A DNA stretch of 64,000 bases, from the NCBI GenBank assembly GCA_940671915.1, contig CALNVZ010002100.1, positions 22,839,254 through 22,903,253 on the forward strand. Direction: 5' to 3'. This DNA is from Paracentrotus lividus (lineage: Eukaryota; Echinodermata; Echinoidea; Camarodonta; Echinidae). A program made the position numbers and the translations under genes. This document shows, piece by piece, positions 13,930-26,298 of this stretch; the first letter of the stretch is position 1; each line of letters opens with the position of its first letter. A model generated the notes under the pieces. The model was not told the DNA's origin and searched no databases. It worked only from the letters and a program-made list of their open reading frames with translations.

Positions 13930-14101
13930 AGAGACCACTATCTACGAGATTGCATCGTCGTCTGCTTTCACTGGCGGCGACCATTTTCTCAAACCTTCCC
14001 ATAAAACCATGCGCGTGATGACGTAGGCAGGGGAGAACCTGGGTGCGTGCCGGGGGCCGGAGTGCAGAATTGCGCGCGCCATGTGAATACACACGGTAAA
14101 C
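13930..14101 (+). promoter_or_regulatory. CpG-rich promoter-like region of the THAP gene
   Basis: The 170 bases before the THAP start codon are GC- and CpG-rich (TGGCGGCGACC, GGGGGCCGGAG, GCGCGCGCC) within AT-rich DNA, and they hold a TGATGACGTAGG word like a CRE/ATF site. No TATA box is obvious. Position and composition suggest a CpG-type promoter and 5' UTR; this is inference. Confidence 0.45.
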
Positions 14102-14488
14102 ATGGTGTACTGCCAAGCGTTCGGCTGCTCTAACTCGACCTCAAAAACCAAAGGAAAATCATTCCATCGGTTTCCAGATCCAGAGAAATGCCGGGATTTG
14201 TTCAAACGATGGGTGGCTGTGCTGAACGTGGAAAAATTTCAAGGGAAAAACATGAAGTATGACCGCAAAAACGATGTAGTTTGCAGTGATCATTTCACGG
14301 AGGCAGACTTTATCGTCGATCTCCGTGCACAGCTCATGCCTGGAGTCGGAGTGGCTGGCCAGCCAAATCAACGAAGACGAGCTAGACTGCTCAAAGATGG
14401 GGCAGTTCCATCGATTCTCGCCAATAGACCGGCACCCAAGTCTCGCCAATCGACAGCAAAGAGGATAGCAGATGCTGAAGCTAAAAGA
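14102..14488 (+). CDS. THAP-domain exon (first coding exon of a THAP-Kolobok gene)
   Basis: Encodes 129 residues with a complete THAP zinc-coordinating DNA-binding domain. C4 and C9 form the first pair and C61 and H64 (CSDHF) the second. The invariant W37, the FHRFP proline and the AVPTIF-like box (AVPSIL, residues 101-106) are all present. ATG at 14102 is chosen because it puts the first zinc cysteine at residue 4, as is usual in THAP proteins, and has a G at +4. The exon ends after GCT AAA AGA in phase 0 at a strong GTATGT donor (14489). A basic stretch (RRRAR, residues 91-95) follows the domain. THAP domains bind short DNA sites and occur in transcription factors and in P-element and Kolobok transposases. 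The downstream exons place this one in the Kolobok type. This exon is intact even though later exons are broken. Confidence 0.88.
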
Positions 14489-17168
14489 GTATGTAAATTA
14501 TCATTCTTAATAAATGTCTCGTTATTGTTTTATCTCAGTTGTCTTGCCAAAAAAAAAAAAAAAAAAAAATAGCGCGCGTGCATTGTTGTTTACCGTATAC
14601 GGTATAGGCAGACATATGTAATTCGTACGTGCGCAATCCAACGTAGTCTGACTCGGAGCCCCGTTGACTAGTAGTACTACCAGTATGATGAATTGAACCA
14701 TTCACGCATTGTCAGGAAGTGCCTAATTAGGCTAAATCTGCGCCCCTAAAGTTTGACCTCAATTTGAATTCAAAGTAAAATGTTATTTAAAGATTCATCA
14801 GTGTTATTCTATTTTTCATATCTAAAAACTAATGTAGGCCTAACTTTAATGATCGATGAAACCCAATATTTTAAGAAATTATTTCCAAAGCCAGGCAAGA
14901 ACAATGGCAAAATGCTTTTTTAAATATTTTTAGATTTAGGCCTAGGGCTTGTCATTTGCCATTTTGATTTTTGTGAAGCAAAACAGTTGGGGCCTAACAA
15001 TAGTTAAACTTAGAGGTCTACCCATGTCTGCGCACTATTCATTTTGCACGCATTTCAAGCGCATGCTGCAGTCATGTTTTTCCTTCTCACTTTTTGACAG
15101 TGAATGGTTAAAATTTAGTCTACAGGGCCGGGTAGAGAATAAACCTTGCTGAAAAACATCGTTAATGGACTTTTTTACAGTTTTTTTAAATATTTAAATG
15201 GATTGTTTCGGTTAAGATTTGTTGTTTGATGTTTTGTTCTATAAAAAATCTTGCTTTCACTTGGGTGCGCAGACGCATGTGAAACATGGGCACTGTGCAG
15301 ACTTTTTGGGCACTCGTACCATACCCATGGCATTAGATTTAGCTGCTCTGCAGAGCTCTGTCATAAATTTACCAGAGATTCTGTAATAATACTGTAGGCT
15401 CAGCAGTCAGGTTTCCAGTTCCAGCTCAATTTTCTTCCTTCTCTGTCATTTTCACGTTATCTGGCTGGGGGTTCTTGCTCCCACACATACACTCTTCCAA
15501 TTCATTTTACTTGTATGGATACTACTATTGGACATTCAGGTGAACAAGGCATTTATCACATTTTCTTCCGCCAATTTTTTTTTTAAAATGCATTATCCTG
15601 CAGCTGTTCATTTTGACAGCGCTTAACATTTTTTAATGCCCATTTACTTTGTGCACAGTGCGCGCACATGAGAAGTGTTATGACTTATTCTACGATAAGT
15701 CCCTTTTAAAATTTGTTGATCTTTTCCAATTTTGTTTGCATTATATAATGCACAAAATTGGAATACAAAACTTCTACACAGAATTTTGAAACTTTATGCT
15801 CAGTGCATTTTTCAAAATTCACAAAAAAATGTAGCCTTTGTACATAAGGTTGACATAAATTCTACATGTTAAATTTCATTTGAAAATTAGATCCCACCCC
15901 CCCCCCCAAAAAAAAATAATAATAATGAAATAAAATACAAAATAAAGCAATCACATTTCCTTGATATCTAGAACTCTCATTAAAATTCTATATGTGGGAC
16001 TACATTTTAAAAAAAATTCACTAAAATTCAAATTACACAAGATTCTTCGGGTATGTTTTCTTGAAACTTTCACTAAAAAGAGAAGGGTAGACATATTTCT
16101 GTATTTGATTGGCAATAATGACATCTAATTCATGACGGAGTGGTGATATAACCAAAAACATTGTATCGAAAATACTGTAATTCAATTAACCGACATTTTT
16201 CGAATTTTAAAGAATAATTTAAATTGTCAGCTAAAAAGCTGACTTGAGACTTAAACATGTAGGTTAGGTGGTGCAAGGAATAAAATTGGCCAAAGTACTA
16301 GTGAGTTAAGCAAAATATTTTTTTGTAACTCAGATTTTTTTTTTCTTGTCCATTTTTGTGTAATGCGACTAACCGATTTTTACCCCGTTGCGGCATTCAC
16401 AGGAAAAGGATAACATTTCTTATATTGGTCAATTTATAGCTATGTTTGTCAGGTTTAATCAATGTATAAACTCAGATTCAGTCTTGTAAGACTAGTAACA
16501 AGTTTAAAAATTGACACACAAAAGTGTAATGCGACTAACTGTGGAATTGCCCTGCTACATGTTTATTTTCATGTTATAGTAAATCAAATTTGTAAACTGT
16601 TTACTTTAATCTAATGACATATTCTAATATAAAGGATAGAGTGTGCAAAATCTGCCACCCATAGCCGCCCCCTCCCCCCCCCCCCCCCCGAAAAAAAAAG
16701 AACAACCCACACTGCACTGTTTATTATGCCATTTTGTGAAATTTCCATATCTATCCAATCCATCCTCAATTAGTTCAAACCTCACACGTCTGGTCTGTCA
16801 CACTTTACTATGTACTGTACATGTAGTCATGGGTGGGTAAGACACAATCTGGCTACTGTCTTATATTATTGACCAGGGTAATATGTATAAAACTCTCTTT
16901 GTAAAGCACCATGAGACATGCCTGATGGACATGAGCGCCATACAAGGAGCATATATTTGTGAACATGTAATGTTGCATATTATTCCTTAAAGCAAAACCA
17001 ACTAGATACAACTCTTTTTCTTCTTTTTTCTATTCTCTGCCGTGAAAACACATTTTTTTTTAAAACACAAAACAAGTCCATGTAGTAAGTTTTAATATTC
17101 TGTACAACCGGTATTGCCATAATTTTCAATTGAAAGTTGAGTTGTATTTTCTATCCCATTCATTTCAG
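14489..17168 (+). other. intron 1 of the THAP-Kolobok gene
   Basis: About 2.7 kb between the GTATGT donor and a TTTCAG acceptor. It holds poly-A at 14550, poly-C at about 15897 and 16673-16689, and near 16890-16960 a stretch (GTAAAGCACC, GAGCGCCATACAAG) resembling a degraded LINE-type 3' end. No other exon is supported. Confidence 0.55.
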
Positions 17169-17268
17169 TACATCCAGTCAGTGTTGATGGAGACCTCCAA
17201 ATCCTGAGAGAAAGGAAGGACCATACAATGACCAACCATCTACATCTCAAGCGACATCTTTGGAACAT
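17169..17268 (+). pseudogene. exon 2 of the THAP-Kolobok gene, with a one-base frame break
   Basis: Bounded by TTTCAG and a GTAAGT donor. It is 100 bp long, whereas phase 0 at both the preceding donor and the following acceptor needs a multiple of 3. Reading from the 5' end in phase 0 gives a peptide starting YIQSVLMETSK and then a stop. Reading back from the 3' end in phase 0 gives PERKEGPYNDQ followed by STSQATSLEH. The two halves meet near 17205, so a single extra base there accounts for the break. The peptide is a charged, Ser/Thr-rich linker. It could be a true mutation or an assembly error. Confidence 0.6.
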
Positions 17269-17630
17269 GTAAGTTATCCATTTTTACAGATTCTGTTGTA
17301 ATAAATCCAAAGGTGAAAGTGCAGCTTACATTTATATAAATCCAACAAAAATGTTCATGTTTTATCTTCAGGCAGATGATGATGAGCATTGCTGAATTTT
17401 CAGTCTGCTTAATGGTTTTAAATACCACTAGGTACCTCAGATCTTCCGCTGAGACTCACTAGCATACAGAAGATTTCTGCTCATTGTTGACATTGCCAGC
17501 TCAAAAGCACAAACATTTCTTGTAGACAGCAGCCAATTTTTAAGAAACAAGTATTATGACAGCTCTCATGTTTGTACATGTATCTTTGAGCATAAGTCAA
17601 TAATGTGGTAAAATACAGTGATCACCACAT

Positions 17631-18121
17631 GCAGGCTTCTAAAAAGAAATTAATTTTCCACTTGCCCTGTTGGGTAAGTAAAATTTTGTTTTGCTTGCCC
17701 AGAGAAAAAAACTTGCCCACATTTTCTTTGTTTTCAATACAGTTAAAAGGATTTATTGTCATAACTTCCCTCATCTCGTTTTTGCCCACTTTTTTTTACA
17801 AGCAGAAATGAGGCATCAAAATATATTTCCCTCTAAATTTGACATTTTTATCATATTTTTTGATTTCTTGATCCTTTGCTGAGTTTGCTCAGCGACTTTT
17901 GTCTCATTTTGATGTGATGAGTCACATACCGTTGTATAATACTTTTGTCTGATTCGTGTTTATTATAAACATATATTTTATTGTGTTTTTGAGGGAAAAT
18001 GTATACATCTTGTGCTCAAATCATCGCTTGCCCGATTGGCAAGTGGCTCTGAACTTTGCTTGCCCGCCTGTGGTTTTCACTTGCCCCGGGCAAGCAGGCA
18101 AGTCGAATTGTAGCACCCTGC
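17631..18121. mobile_element. MITE-like element with CTTGCCC repeats, inside intron 2
   Basis: About 490 bp rich in CTTGCCC and GGGCAAG words. The ends are imperfect inverted copies: left GCAGGCTTCTA, right TAGCACCCTGC, each followed inward by CACTTGCC-type words. ACAT flanks both sides, which is a possible 4-bp target duplication. It lies between exons 2 and 3 of the THAP-Kolobok gene and has no coding capacity. Confidence 0.6.
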
Positions 18122-18362
18122 ACATGTAAATATATCATAGCAGTGATCTGGGGAAATTTTTTGAGAAAAAGAGGGAAATCTAGCTTGGGCACATGAGACA
18201 AAAGAGAAAAATACTGTGTGGGCGAGTGAGAATTTTTCACAAAAACATCCTGGTGTAAAATTTCCTCCAGAAATTGGAGTTTTTGTGTAAATTGATGTTA
18301 CTGTTAAAAGAGCATTGTCATTACTCTTTTTCATGCTTTTTTTTTTTTTGAACTCTTTGTAG

Positions 18363-18461
18363 GACATCGTGTCTGGATTGCACAAGCCCCTTGTATCTAG
18401 TGAGGATGAAGTTGAGTTTATCAATATCCACCTTTGCCAGGGATGGAGGAACCATAAGGAT
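18363..18461 (+). CDS. exon 3 of the THAP-Kolobok gene
   Basis: 99 bp, phase 0 at both ends, between TTTGTAG and a GTAAGG donor. The peptide starts DIVSGLHKPLVSSEDEVEF and ends GWRNHKD. It is acidic in the first half and fits the charged linker between the THAP and catalytic parts. The frame agrees with the 3' half of exon 2. I do not recognise a domain in it. The other two frames look non-coding in composition. Confidence 0.55.
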
Positions 18462-19268
18462 GTAAGGTATTTTTGCTCAAAAGGCATTCATCTTTGCCCA
18501 AACCCAGGGACTCTTTATTGTCATTTGAGACTGGTTGAAGGGCTAATAAAAGATAATATGTTTCTGTTTCATTCGAATTTTTTTTGGAAGGATGAAAAGA
18601 AAATGGAACTGTCATTCAAAAGCTTAGTACCTTGATTTTAATTCAACTTTAATACTGTTTTCTCCGGTATTTTCGCAATTTTAGACTAGATGGGGATATT
18701 TGCGAGAGCAAAATTCATGATTTGGTTGATGATTTAATTTCTATAAATAGCCTTTGACGGAAGTGGAATATTTCCAAGACTTGAATGGGATGACTTGCAA
18801 TTTCGTGAAAAAATAAAATCATCATGGAAATAACCTCTCATACAGAAGTGTGTAGAAAGTTTATGAAATGTATGCACACAAAGCGTGTAAAGGGTTTGAA
18901 TCAAGCGTATATCTTTGATTCAGGGGAGTTACAAAATTATGCACATTAAACTTTTTTTTGGTGAACATTGCTAGAAAAACCTGAGATACATTGCTCTTGG
19001 GTTGAAATGGGTGAAACGCACTAAAGGATCTGTGTTGCCATGGGAAACAAACTTTCATGTTTTTAAAATCTGTTCATTGTAATTCTTGCAAAATCAAATT
19101 ATTTTTACATATTCTGTGCAATGCATACACATAGGAGCATAGTTATTTTCACCATCAGTGATATTTTTATCGTATGAAACAAGTTAACCCATAGAAGATA
19201 ATATCCCGTTTTTTATTGTATTTGTACATGTATTCACGATTGCATTTTTTCCCCCTTATTCATTTTAG

Positions 19269-19330
19269 GTTCGGCAGACACATAAGCGGAAGCGGAGAGA
19301 GGAAACGCAAAGGATCAGCTGTTGACCAAG
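19269..19330 (+). pseudogene. exon 4 of the THAP-Kolobok gene, frame uncertain
   Basis: 62 bp between ATTTTAG and GTGAGG, both good splice signals. In phase 0 (continuing exon 3) it reads VRQTHKRKREETQRISC and then stops. A second frame is open through the exon (ending KRKGSAVDQ) but does not continue exon 3, and it stops soon after joining the next exon. The exon is probably real, with a frame break or an unrecognised alternative splice site. Confidence 0.45.
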
Positions 19331-20361
19331 GTGAGGCTTAACTTAGTGCACTTAAATTGCAAAGCAAACATTTATTTCAGGATTTTTATTATTGTGACAT
19401 ACAAAAGTTGCAATTTCATGATTACATGAACATGACATAACAAAAATAAATAGGACTCTTTAATGTACAATGTGAAATCTAGAATGTCAGTTTTACTGAT
19501 ATAAAAACAAAACAAAAAAAATCACTTATGAATTTTAACTGAAAAAATCATTGTGTATTGCAATTGTACATGAAGTCACATTTTTGATCAATTTTAGTCT
19601 TAAAATTGCTTGAGATTTAAGAAATCGTTATACGAGTGAGTCTGACTCTACAGATCTATCTCATTTTCATACAAAAATTAGTCAAATATGTGTAACAACA
19701 CCCTACCAAATATTTAAGTAAAAGATATTTTCGTTAAAAAATTATGCTATTTTTAAACAGGATGAAGTTGCTTTTCATAAGCTTTTTGCTGTTTTGATTT
19801 TACTCCCATTCTGGCACAATTCGAAATTGACATGTTCGCAAACATTGCGTTGCGTTCATCCAAGTGTAAATGTATAACAAAACGAAATTGGTACCTAAAA
19901 GATACCGAGAGGAGTTTACTATTTTCAGAATATTGTATAAAAATTTGGGTTATAAACTTTTCTTTTTATTTGACTTTTTCTATGTGTAAAGTTTTTTTTA
20001 CTCACTTGGTAAAACAATGCCGTATTGTCTGACAGAGAACTTGATGTAAGATGTTGCAATTATAAAGGAGTCTGATTAATTCCTTCTTTTATTATGCTTT
20101 GTTGTGAAGGTCACATTTTAACATGTCTAGTTCTGCACTGTAATCAAAATTGTAATCTCATAAATTTTTGCAAACAATGTACAATGTACTTTAAGATTTA
20201 GGCATCTAGTCATTTACATTCTGGTAACAAAATCATATTGCTCAAATGATACAAATATGTATGGTATGTTTTCTATTTTTCTTCCCCTTGATGCTATTTA
20301 AAAAGCCTGCTACAACATCATTTATGTAAAATATTTTCTTTTCTTTTCTCTTCCTCAACAG

Positions 20362-21595
20362 AAACCAAGACTTCCTGAGCATTAGACATCAGCCAGCATG
20401 ACATGCAAATCCGATGTTAGCACTCAGACACGTGTATCAGGTGTTGTCTCTACTGCCTGAGAAAGGCAACGCGTGTCCGCCAGACTTTAAGCATGTAATT
20501 CTCGATCACAACTATACGCAAACTCATCTTCCAATCATTTGGCCCTGCTGTTCATCAGTGGATAAGAATATTCATCTTTTTCCACCAGAATCATACCTTC
20601 ACCAACGTCTCTTCCACCGACAGAACTCCCACCGGGCATCACCATCACCAGAATCCCACCACCAGCATCCTCACCGCCAGTTTTTGCCACAGGCATTGCC
20701 ACAGTCATCGCCACAGGCATCACCACAGGCATCACCACAGTCATCGCCACCAGCCATCACCACCGCGGGCAACTCCACCAGCATCACCACCGCATGCATT
20801 GCCACCGGCTTCACCACTTCAGTCATCGCCACCAGAATCACCACTTCCGGCATCCACCGCGGCATCACCACAAACAACATCTGAAGACTCGTCTTCAAGT
20901 CCTACATCTAACATGAACTCTGATGATCCAAATTATGTCCCTTCAGAAGAATCATCCGAGTCAGACTGCGATGAGGACCCTGATGAAATACAGTTTTGCA
21001 AGAACGTAAATTCATCGTCTTTGAGAGTGATTGGACCGTCTCCTCAACACGCGTGAAGTGTTGCAAAATGTGAGGGTGGGCATACGTCAGATCTAAAAAA
21101 GCACTGCGTTGGCACATTGCTGTCTGTTGATGTCACTTGTGTTTGTGGAAATGTCAGGAAATGGTCGTCACAAACCAACTATAGGACAGCAACCAGTTGG
21201 TAATCTCCTTGCGGCTTCTTCCCATTCTGTTGAGTGGGAAACATTCAACAATTCCGTTTTCTTTGCTGACTTGATGAACTTGCAGTTCATCGCACAGAAG
21301 ACATTCTATGGTATCCAGAAGTCAGCATTGCTGCCAGTTATCAACACCTTTTTGAAAGGAATCTTCAAGAACAGAGAACCAGGTGTTGGAAGATGGCTTG
21401 CCAATAAACCATCTGTGGAGACGGCAGGTGTTGATTCGCCCGGATACAGTGCCAAGTATTGCACATACACCTGCCTCAATATGTCGACGCACCGTATTCT
21501 GGCAATGGCGCTTGTACAGGTCAGCGAGGCCACGAGTTCCGTGGCTATGGAGAAGATAGGCTGTAAGAGGACTCTGGACAGCCTGTTAGATGCAG
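20362..21595 (+). pseudogene. exon 5: linker, zinc-binding segment and first half of a Kolobok-type transposase, broken
   Basis: Starts after CTCAACAG. The first part is low-complexity Pro/Ser/His-rich sequence, then an acidic stretch (SDDPNYVPSEESSESD). From about 21050 the protein resembles Kolobok-type transposases: a Cys/His segment (CEGGHTSDLKKHC, then CVCGNVRKW), then PVGNLLAAS, FADLMNLQFIAQKTFY, the catalytic-Asp region CGDGRC and DSPGYSAKYCTYT, and LVQVSEATSS. These lie in different frames. A TGA at 21054-21056 interrupts the acidic to zinc-binding part, a frame change falls near 21170-21180, and at least two fall between about 21390 and 21425, where CGDGRC and DSPG are offset by one base. 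The 3' end GAT GCA G at a GTAAAT donor is intact and joins exon 6 in frame. The family assignment rests on motif order. Confidence 0.72.
20690..20875 (+). repeat. imperfect minisatellite coding for a Pro/Ser/His-rich linker
   Basis: CATCACCACAGGCATCGCCACAG-type words repeat imperfectly every 12-15 bases. Translation in any plus frame gives low-complexity sequence (PPASPLQSSPPESPL in the frame leading into the acidic segment). It explains why several frames are open here at once. Confidence 0.7.
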
Positions 21596-21936
21596 GTAAA
21601 TATCCTATAGTTATGTACCATGCTGTACTGTTAAGGTGATGCATGGACTACTTTGAGTATTATGTCAAATGTACCATATCTGTTGTATGGCTATTACTGC
21701 CTTTATTATCTTTATAAATTTAAACTGACAAATTTTCAATTAAACAAACAAACAAACAAACAAACATAATGAACTAGTAACTGCTTAAACAAATGTAATA
21801 GATCATAACTTTCACAAATAATGATCACGACAATAATAATTTTGATAACAAATGATGTTTATAGTAACGTAAATAAACGTTTTAGTAACGATTGTAAAAT
21901 AAATGATTTATCTTTCTTATCTTATCTTATCTAAAG

Positions 21937-22804
21937 GTATTCCTGTGAAGACTGTGGCTACTGATCGTCCATACAGGGATCAGAAAGATGGTGAGGGAAG
22001 ACTACTCGATATAAACCACCAGTTCGACGTCTGCACATGACGAAAGTGTTACTAAAAAGCTCACTGCCAAGGCCAAGCAGCGAGACTGCCAGGAGCTTGG
22101 CCCGTGATAAAATCCATCACCAACCACATCTGGTGGGCTGCGCAGCATTGTAACGGCGATCCCGAGATGCTGGTGGAAATGGTCCAGTCAGCCACCCACA
22201 TCTCATTAATGTCCACACATGGAACTCGGCTGACAAGTACCATGCCTGTCCACATGCGGAGATGACTCCGGAAGCTCAGAAAGCCAAGAAGTGGATTACT
22301 CCCGGATCACCAGCCCATGAAGCCCTGCAACAAGTGCTCTTCGACCAGCGGCTGGTGAACGACCTACGTCATCTTACGGAGGCCTGCCACACAGGTGGCA
22401 TTGAATGCTACCATAATGTGTACCTGAAATATTCAACAAAGCGCCTGCATTTTAAATACAGGACGATGCTGGGACGAGCACAACTCTCTGTCCTGGATCA
22501 CAACCACAATACAGGCAGAGAGCAAGCGGTGGTTCTACATCCGCGCATGGGTTCGGCCCCAAGAGGAACACTTCGATACAAGTATGTCTTCTCGAAACAC
22601 ACCAAGGCATGGATCCAAAAGAAGATATCTGTGGATAAGGACTACACATACATGTGGGAGATCCTTGTTGCGGTGTTGCAACATAAAATGGGCGACTTTG
22701 AGACAGTAGAGCTAACCCTTCCGGAACTTCCGCAGAACATCGCGCCAGTACCTCGCCCAGCCATTGAAGAGTTACATAACGTTGCAACTTCACGCTTTGT
22801 TTAA
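21937..22804 (+). pseudogene. exon 6: second half of the Kolobok-type transposase, 5' part broken, 3' part open
   Basis: After an intron of 341 bp (21596-21936, AAAC-repeat tract, nothing else seen), acceptor CTAAAG restores GGT ATT CCT. The frame reads IPVKTVATDR (second catalytic Asp), INHQFDV, then stops at TGA 22038. The family pattern continues in shifted frames: KQRDCQELGP, then a TGA at 22105, SITNHIWW and GDPEML, then LINVHTWNSADKYHACPH. From about 22200 a single frame runs clean to TAA 22804 with PGSPAHEAL, the CHTGGIECYHN region carrying the expected catalytic Glu, and LDHNHNTGR. Each break is explained by one missing base in a short run, for example TG for TGG at 22032-22033 and 22105-22106. 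Length and motif order match a full-size Kolobok C-terminus. No TTAA-flanked terminal repeats were located. Confidence 0.75.
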
Positions 22805-22916
22805 GCTTATTGTAATGTTGAATATTGTTGCTTCTTGAACTTTGTTGTGAAGCTGGGGCCAATAGTTGAACTCTGAATTTATACATGTAGTTTAACTCTG
22901 AATTTTAATCATGTTA

Positions 22917-22922
22917 AATAAA
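22917..22922 (+). terminator. polyadenylation signal AATAAA of the THAP-Kolobok gene
   Basis: Canonical AATAAA 113 bases after the stop codon, in a short AT-rich 3' UTR. Confidence 0.55.
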
Positions 22923-25674
22923 ACATTGCATTTGGAGGTCATATCTCCAGAGGTGTTTGAAATTTTATTTTCATTTCTCGAAAAATGAGAGCAAGAAAAG
23001 CTGTCCGTATCAATAATTAGTTCCGAATGCCTTACAAGTAAAAAGATATTACTGTTCAAATTCCAATGCATTTCTTGTTGCCCACCGAGTGATTTATGTA
23101 TGCTGGGTAACAAGTTCCAAATGATTGTTGGAAATGAGTTTAATGTGTAATGATAATGTTGAACTCTGCCCATTTACAATTACATAATTTTGGCTTGAAA
23201 AGGGTTCATACTTGTGAGTTATTATTAATCAAAGTACCAAGAACTTTGTTGATGTTCAGGTATTCTGGTGTTTTGAAATCTTGGAGTCATTGTCGTGCCA
23301 TATTTAGCTCTGGTAATATCGCAAACTGAGATTACGTATCTTACATCAAGGCAGAAAATGAAACGTTTTAACAGACGGTAACATTAAACCATCGAAAATT
23401 GCTTGATGTTGTGCTCTCTGCTCATGGGCACTTCATTTAAAAGCACATTAGCATGGGTGGGACATCTATGTATGTTTCAATTTGCATACATGTATATTCT
23501 TTGTTTATTATCAAACTATATGTAAGTACATATTAAACAAAAACTTTTATGAATGAGATTTATTTTGCATTTCATAACATTTTGTTCGAGTATTGTTGAA
23601 TTCTGATAGAATATATTTTTAATCATTACCGGATATATTTTTAATTTATTCAGGAACATATGGTGGACACTAAATTTGTTTAGTTCTTTCTCCATTTTGC
23701 ATGCCGAAAATCTGACATTCCCTATTTGCAATGTTAACTTCTGCATCTTTACATCTCGTAACTTGACTTGTTGGTAAATTATTTGAAGTAAAACAAATAG
23801 AGTAAGGACAGATTCGTAGATAATACTTGTACAAAGAATGGATACAAAAACCATCAGAAATCTGCATTATTTCTTTGTATGTTATTTTCATGAAGTTTGT
23901 ATTTCATTTTTTGTTTTGTTACTTTACTGTTGTACTATCTACAACATGTAATTAGTATGATAATACATGTGTGTGTACAATGAATGTTTGAAAACCTATC
24001 ATATTTTTTAAATGGTACTCTTTACGGGACTCTTCAATGGTACATGTACATTTATACATTTTTTTTTCATTTTCCAGTTGTTTTTCATAAAAGGTATTAA
24101 CAGTTTTGGTGCAAAGACATTGACATTTGGGTTCGAGATGGGGGAGGTGCATGAAAAAGAAATAAGTCAGGAAAAGTCTTGTCGAGGGGATGGGGTCGTC
24201 AATAAATATGAATATGCTTAAAGGGTCTTGAAACCAGCTGTGCGTTAGTCTAACGCAACTCGTGCAGGATGGAACCATATTAATTAACGTGTAAATAGGA
24301 GGAGACGTACATGTAGATAATGTTGAGCAGAGCTCGTTTATTACAGGACCCTTAATAACCCCTTTAATTTGTATTTCTCTTTTCTTTTTTGTTTTAAGGG
24401 GGAAATCTTAAATAATATTGTGTATGGAAACTCAAATGTATGCTCATGACATTATCATTTAGTTGTAGCCACATGTTTATAAAAGAAAAATTTTCTCATT
24501 GTTTTTTGGTTTTGATTTTTTCTTTTTTTTCATTGTACGAAAAATGCAAGTTGATGTGTAATGTCCTGACTTCAGAAACGATTTTTATTTTCAACCATTA
24601 GAAAATATATAAATAGATAAATATTTATTCCATGGGAAAGGCAATTTATTACCATAGTATGTCTCAAAATGGATTTAGTTAAAGAAGAAAGAAACGATTG
24701 TTCATGTTCTGACGAGATCGGTAATAAAAAAAAAACAAAGATCTTTTTGCACATTCTCTATTATGTGCGATTGTAGTATGACCCACTCTGGTGTTTGCTC
24801 TTGTATAGTGTATTAGAATTGTAAACCAACAGATTACCAATATTCACGAAGATCTTTCACACATTGAAAATGTCTATAATACATTTTCGTAAGGTGGTTC
24901 CACTATAAAACTCTTTGCCCCGTTTTTTCCCCTTATTTATTTGTTCCTGAAAGAAGTAATGCCTGTACCTTTTATTCAGTTGAAAAGTTAATGCATTTGC
25001 AAAATTTTATGTATTAAAAGAAAAACAAAAATGTCATCTATTTTGTCTTGTTTTATTTATTACATATGTGTCTGTTAGGAATGCTGAATTTGCACATCTT
25101 TCCATAAAAAAGAGTAGAGGAGGAAAAGGAGGCTTTAATAAAGGAGGGGTCTAAGCTGTAATTCAAATGAAGAACACTGAGAATTTCATACCTGAAGTAA
25201 AAAAAAAAAAAAATATTGAAGTTTTGCTCTTTTTTTTTTTTCTATATAAAACTGTTCAATACATAGTCTCGCGCATATTAAATGAGCAAGGTTATGATTT
25301 ATGATGTTATTGATTCACTATTCTTTTGGATTTTATTACATTAATTCCTAGTCATTTAATTTTTGTTTTCATATATGTTACAAAAAAAAAATTGACATTC
25401 CTTCCAGCAATGATAATCTCAAACATTCCATGAAAACATTTGAGTGCAGAAAATTTAAATAATTATTTTTTTCATGTAATAAAATACAAAGAAAAGTGAA
25501 TCAATGATATAATTACCTTGCTCAGTGAATGTGCATGAGACTGCATTAAACAGTTTCACTACAAAAATCATAACTTAATTTTTCATCCAAAATTCTATTA
25601 AATTTTTTGTGTTTTACTAGTTTATTTTTACTGGACAATTGAAATTTTAGCCAGCCTTGAAGTGTGTTACAGAA

Positions 25675-25735
25675 AAAGCGCACAGAGATTCTTTTACTTA
25701 ATTAGGCGCTATATAAGTTTATTATTATCAAAATT
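25675..25735 (+). mobile_element. LINE/SINE-type 3' tail fragment
   Basis: AAAAAGCGCACAGAGATT followed by GGCGCTATATAAGTTTATTATTAT is the same kind of 3' end as at 7545-7635. No body is recognisable. Confidence 0.45.
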
Positions 25736-26261
25736 GTAAACTAACTGTAAACATGCAACTACATGTAGTACAGTCAGCTCCTGTTATTATTAAGTGTGCA
25801 CCAAGGCGATTATCTTGTATACATGAAAGGAACACCAGGAAATGTGAATTCTCACAAAATAACAGGAGTGGAGTCTATTCATGCATACCCATAATAAACA
25901 TTGAAGTTGCATAATCAAAATGATGTGTGTACCAAAGCAGGAAAAAAAAAACTGAAGCAGGTGTTTAGATCCAGTCAACAGATAACATACCGTGAAAGAG
26001 TACTTGTTGAACGCCTAAGGTAATATCACATTATATTATAAAACCAGGCGAAATAAACAATTTGCAGTGCCATAGTAGAGTACCTACTAGTTTTTATGGG
26101 ATCAATAGGATGCATTTTTTTTTAATAATCTAATAAAATAGTGCAGAAGAAAATGTGACATGATGCTACCTCTATGTACAGTTTAGGGTACCTACACTGT
26201 TGGCTTATAAATTTGCTTCATTAGCCTGGGTTCGCAACTCACTAAGTTGCCCCCTTAATCT

Positions 26262-26298
26262 GTCGACCATTGATTAATCTGTCGACCATTGATTCTAC
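26262..26298. repeat. 19-bp exact tandem duplication
   Basis: TTAATCTGTCGACCATTGA occurs twice in a row, with the second copy running into TTCTACC. It is a recent local duplication with no feature attached. Confidence 0.75.

Noticed and set aside
18016-18487. Minus-strand frames of 74 and 136 codons
   Set aside because: Antisense to exon 3 and to the CTTGCCC element of the plus-strand gene, with no splice or family support.
21306-21644. 112-codon minus-strand frame
   Set aside because: Shadow of the transposase exon 5 on the other strand.
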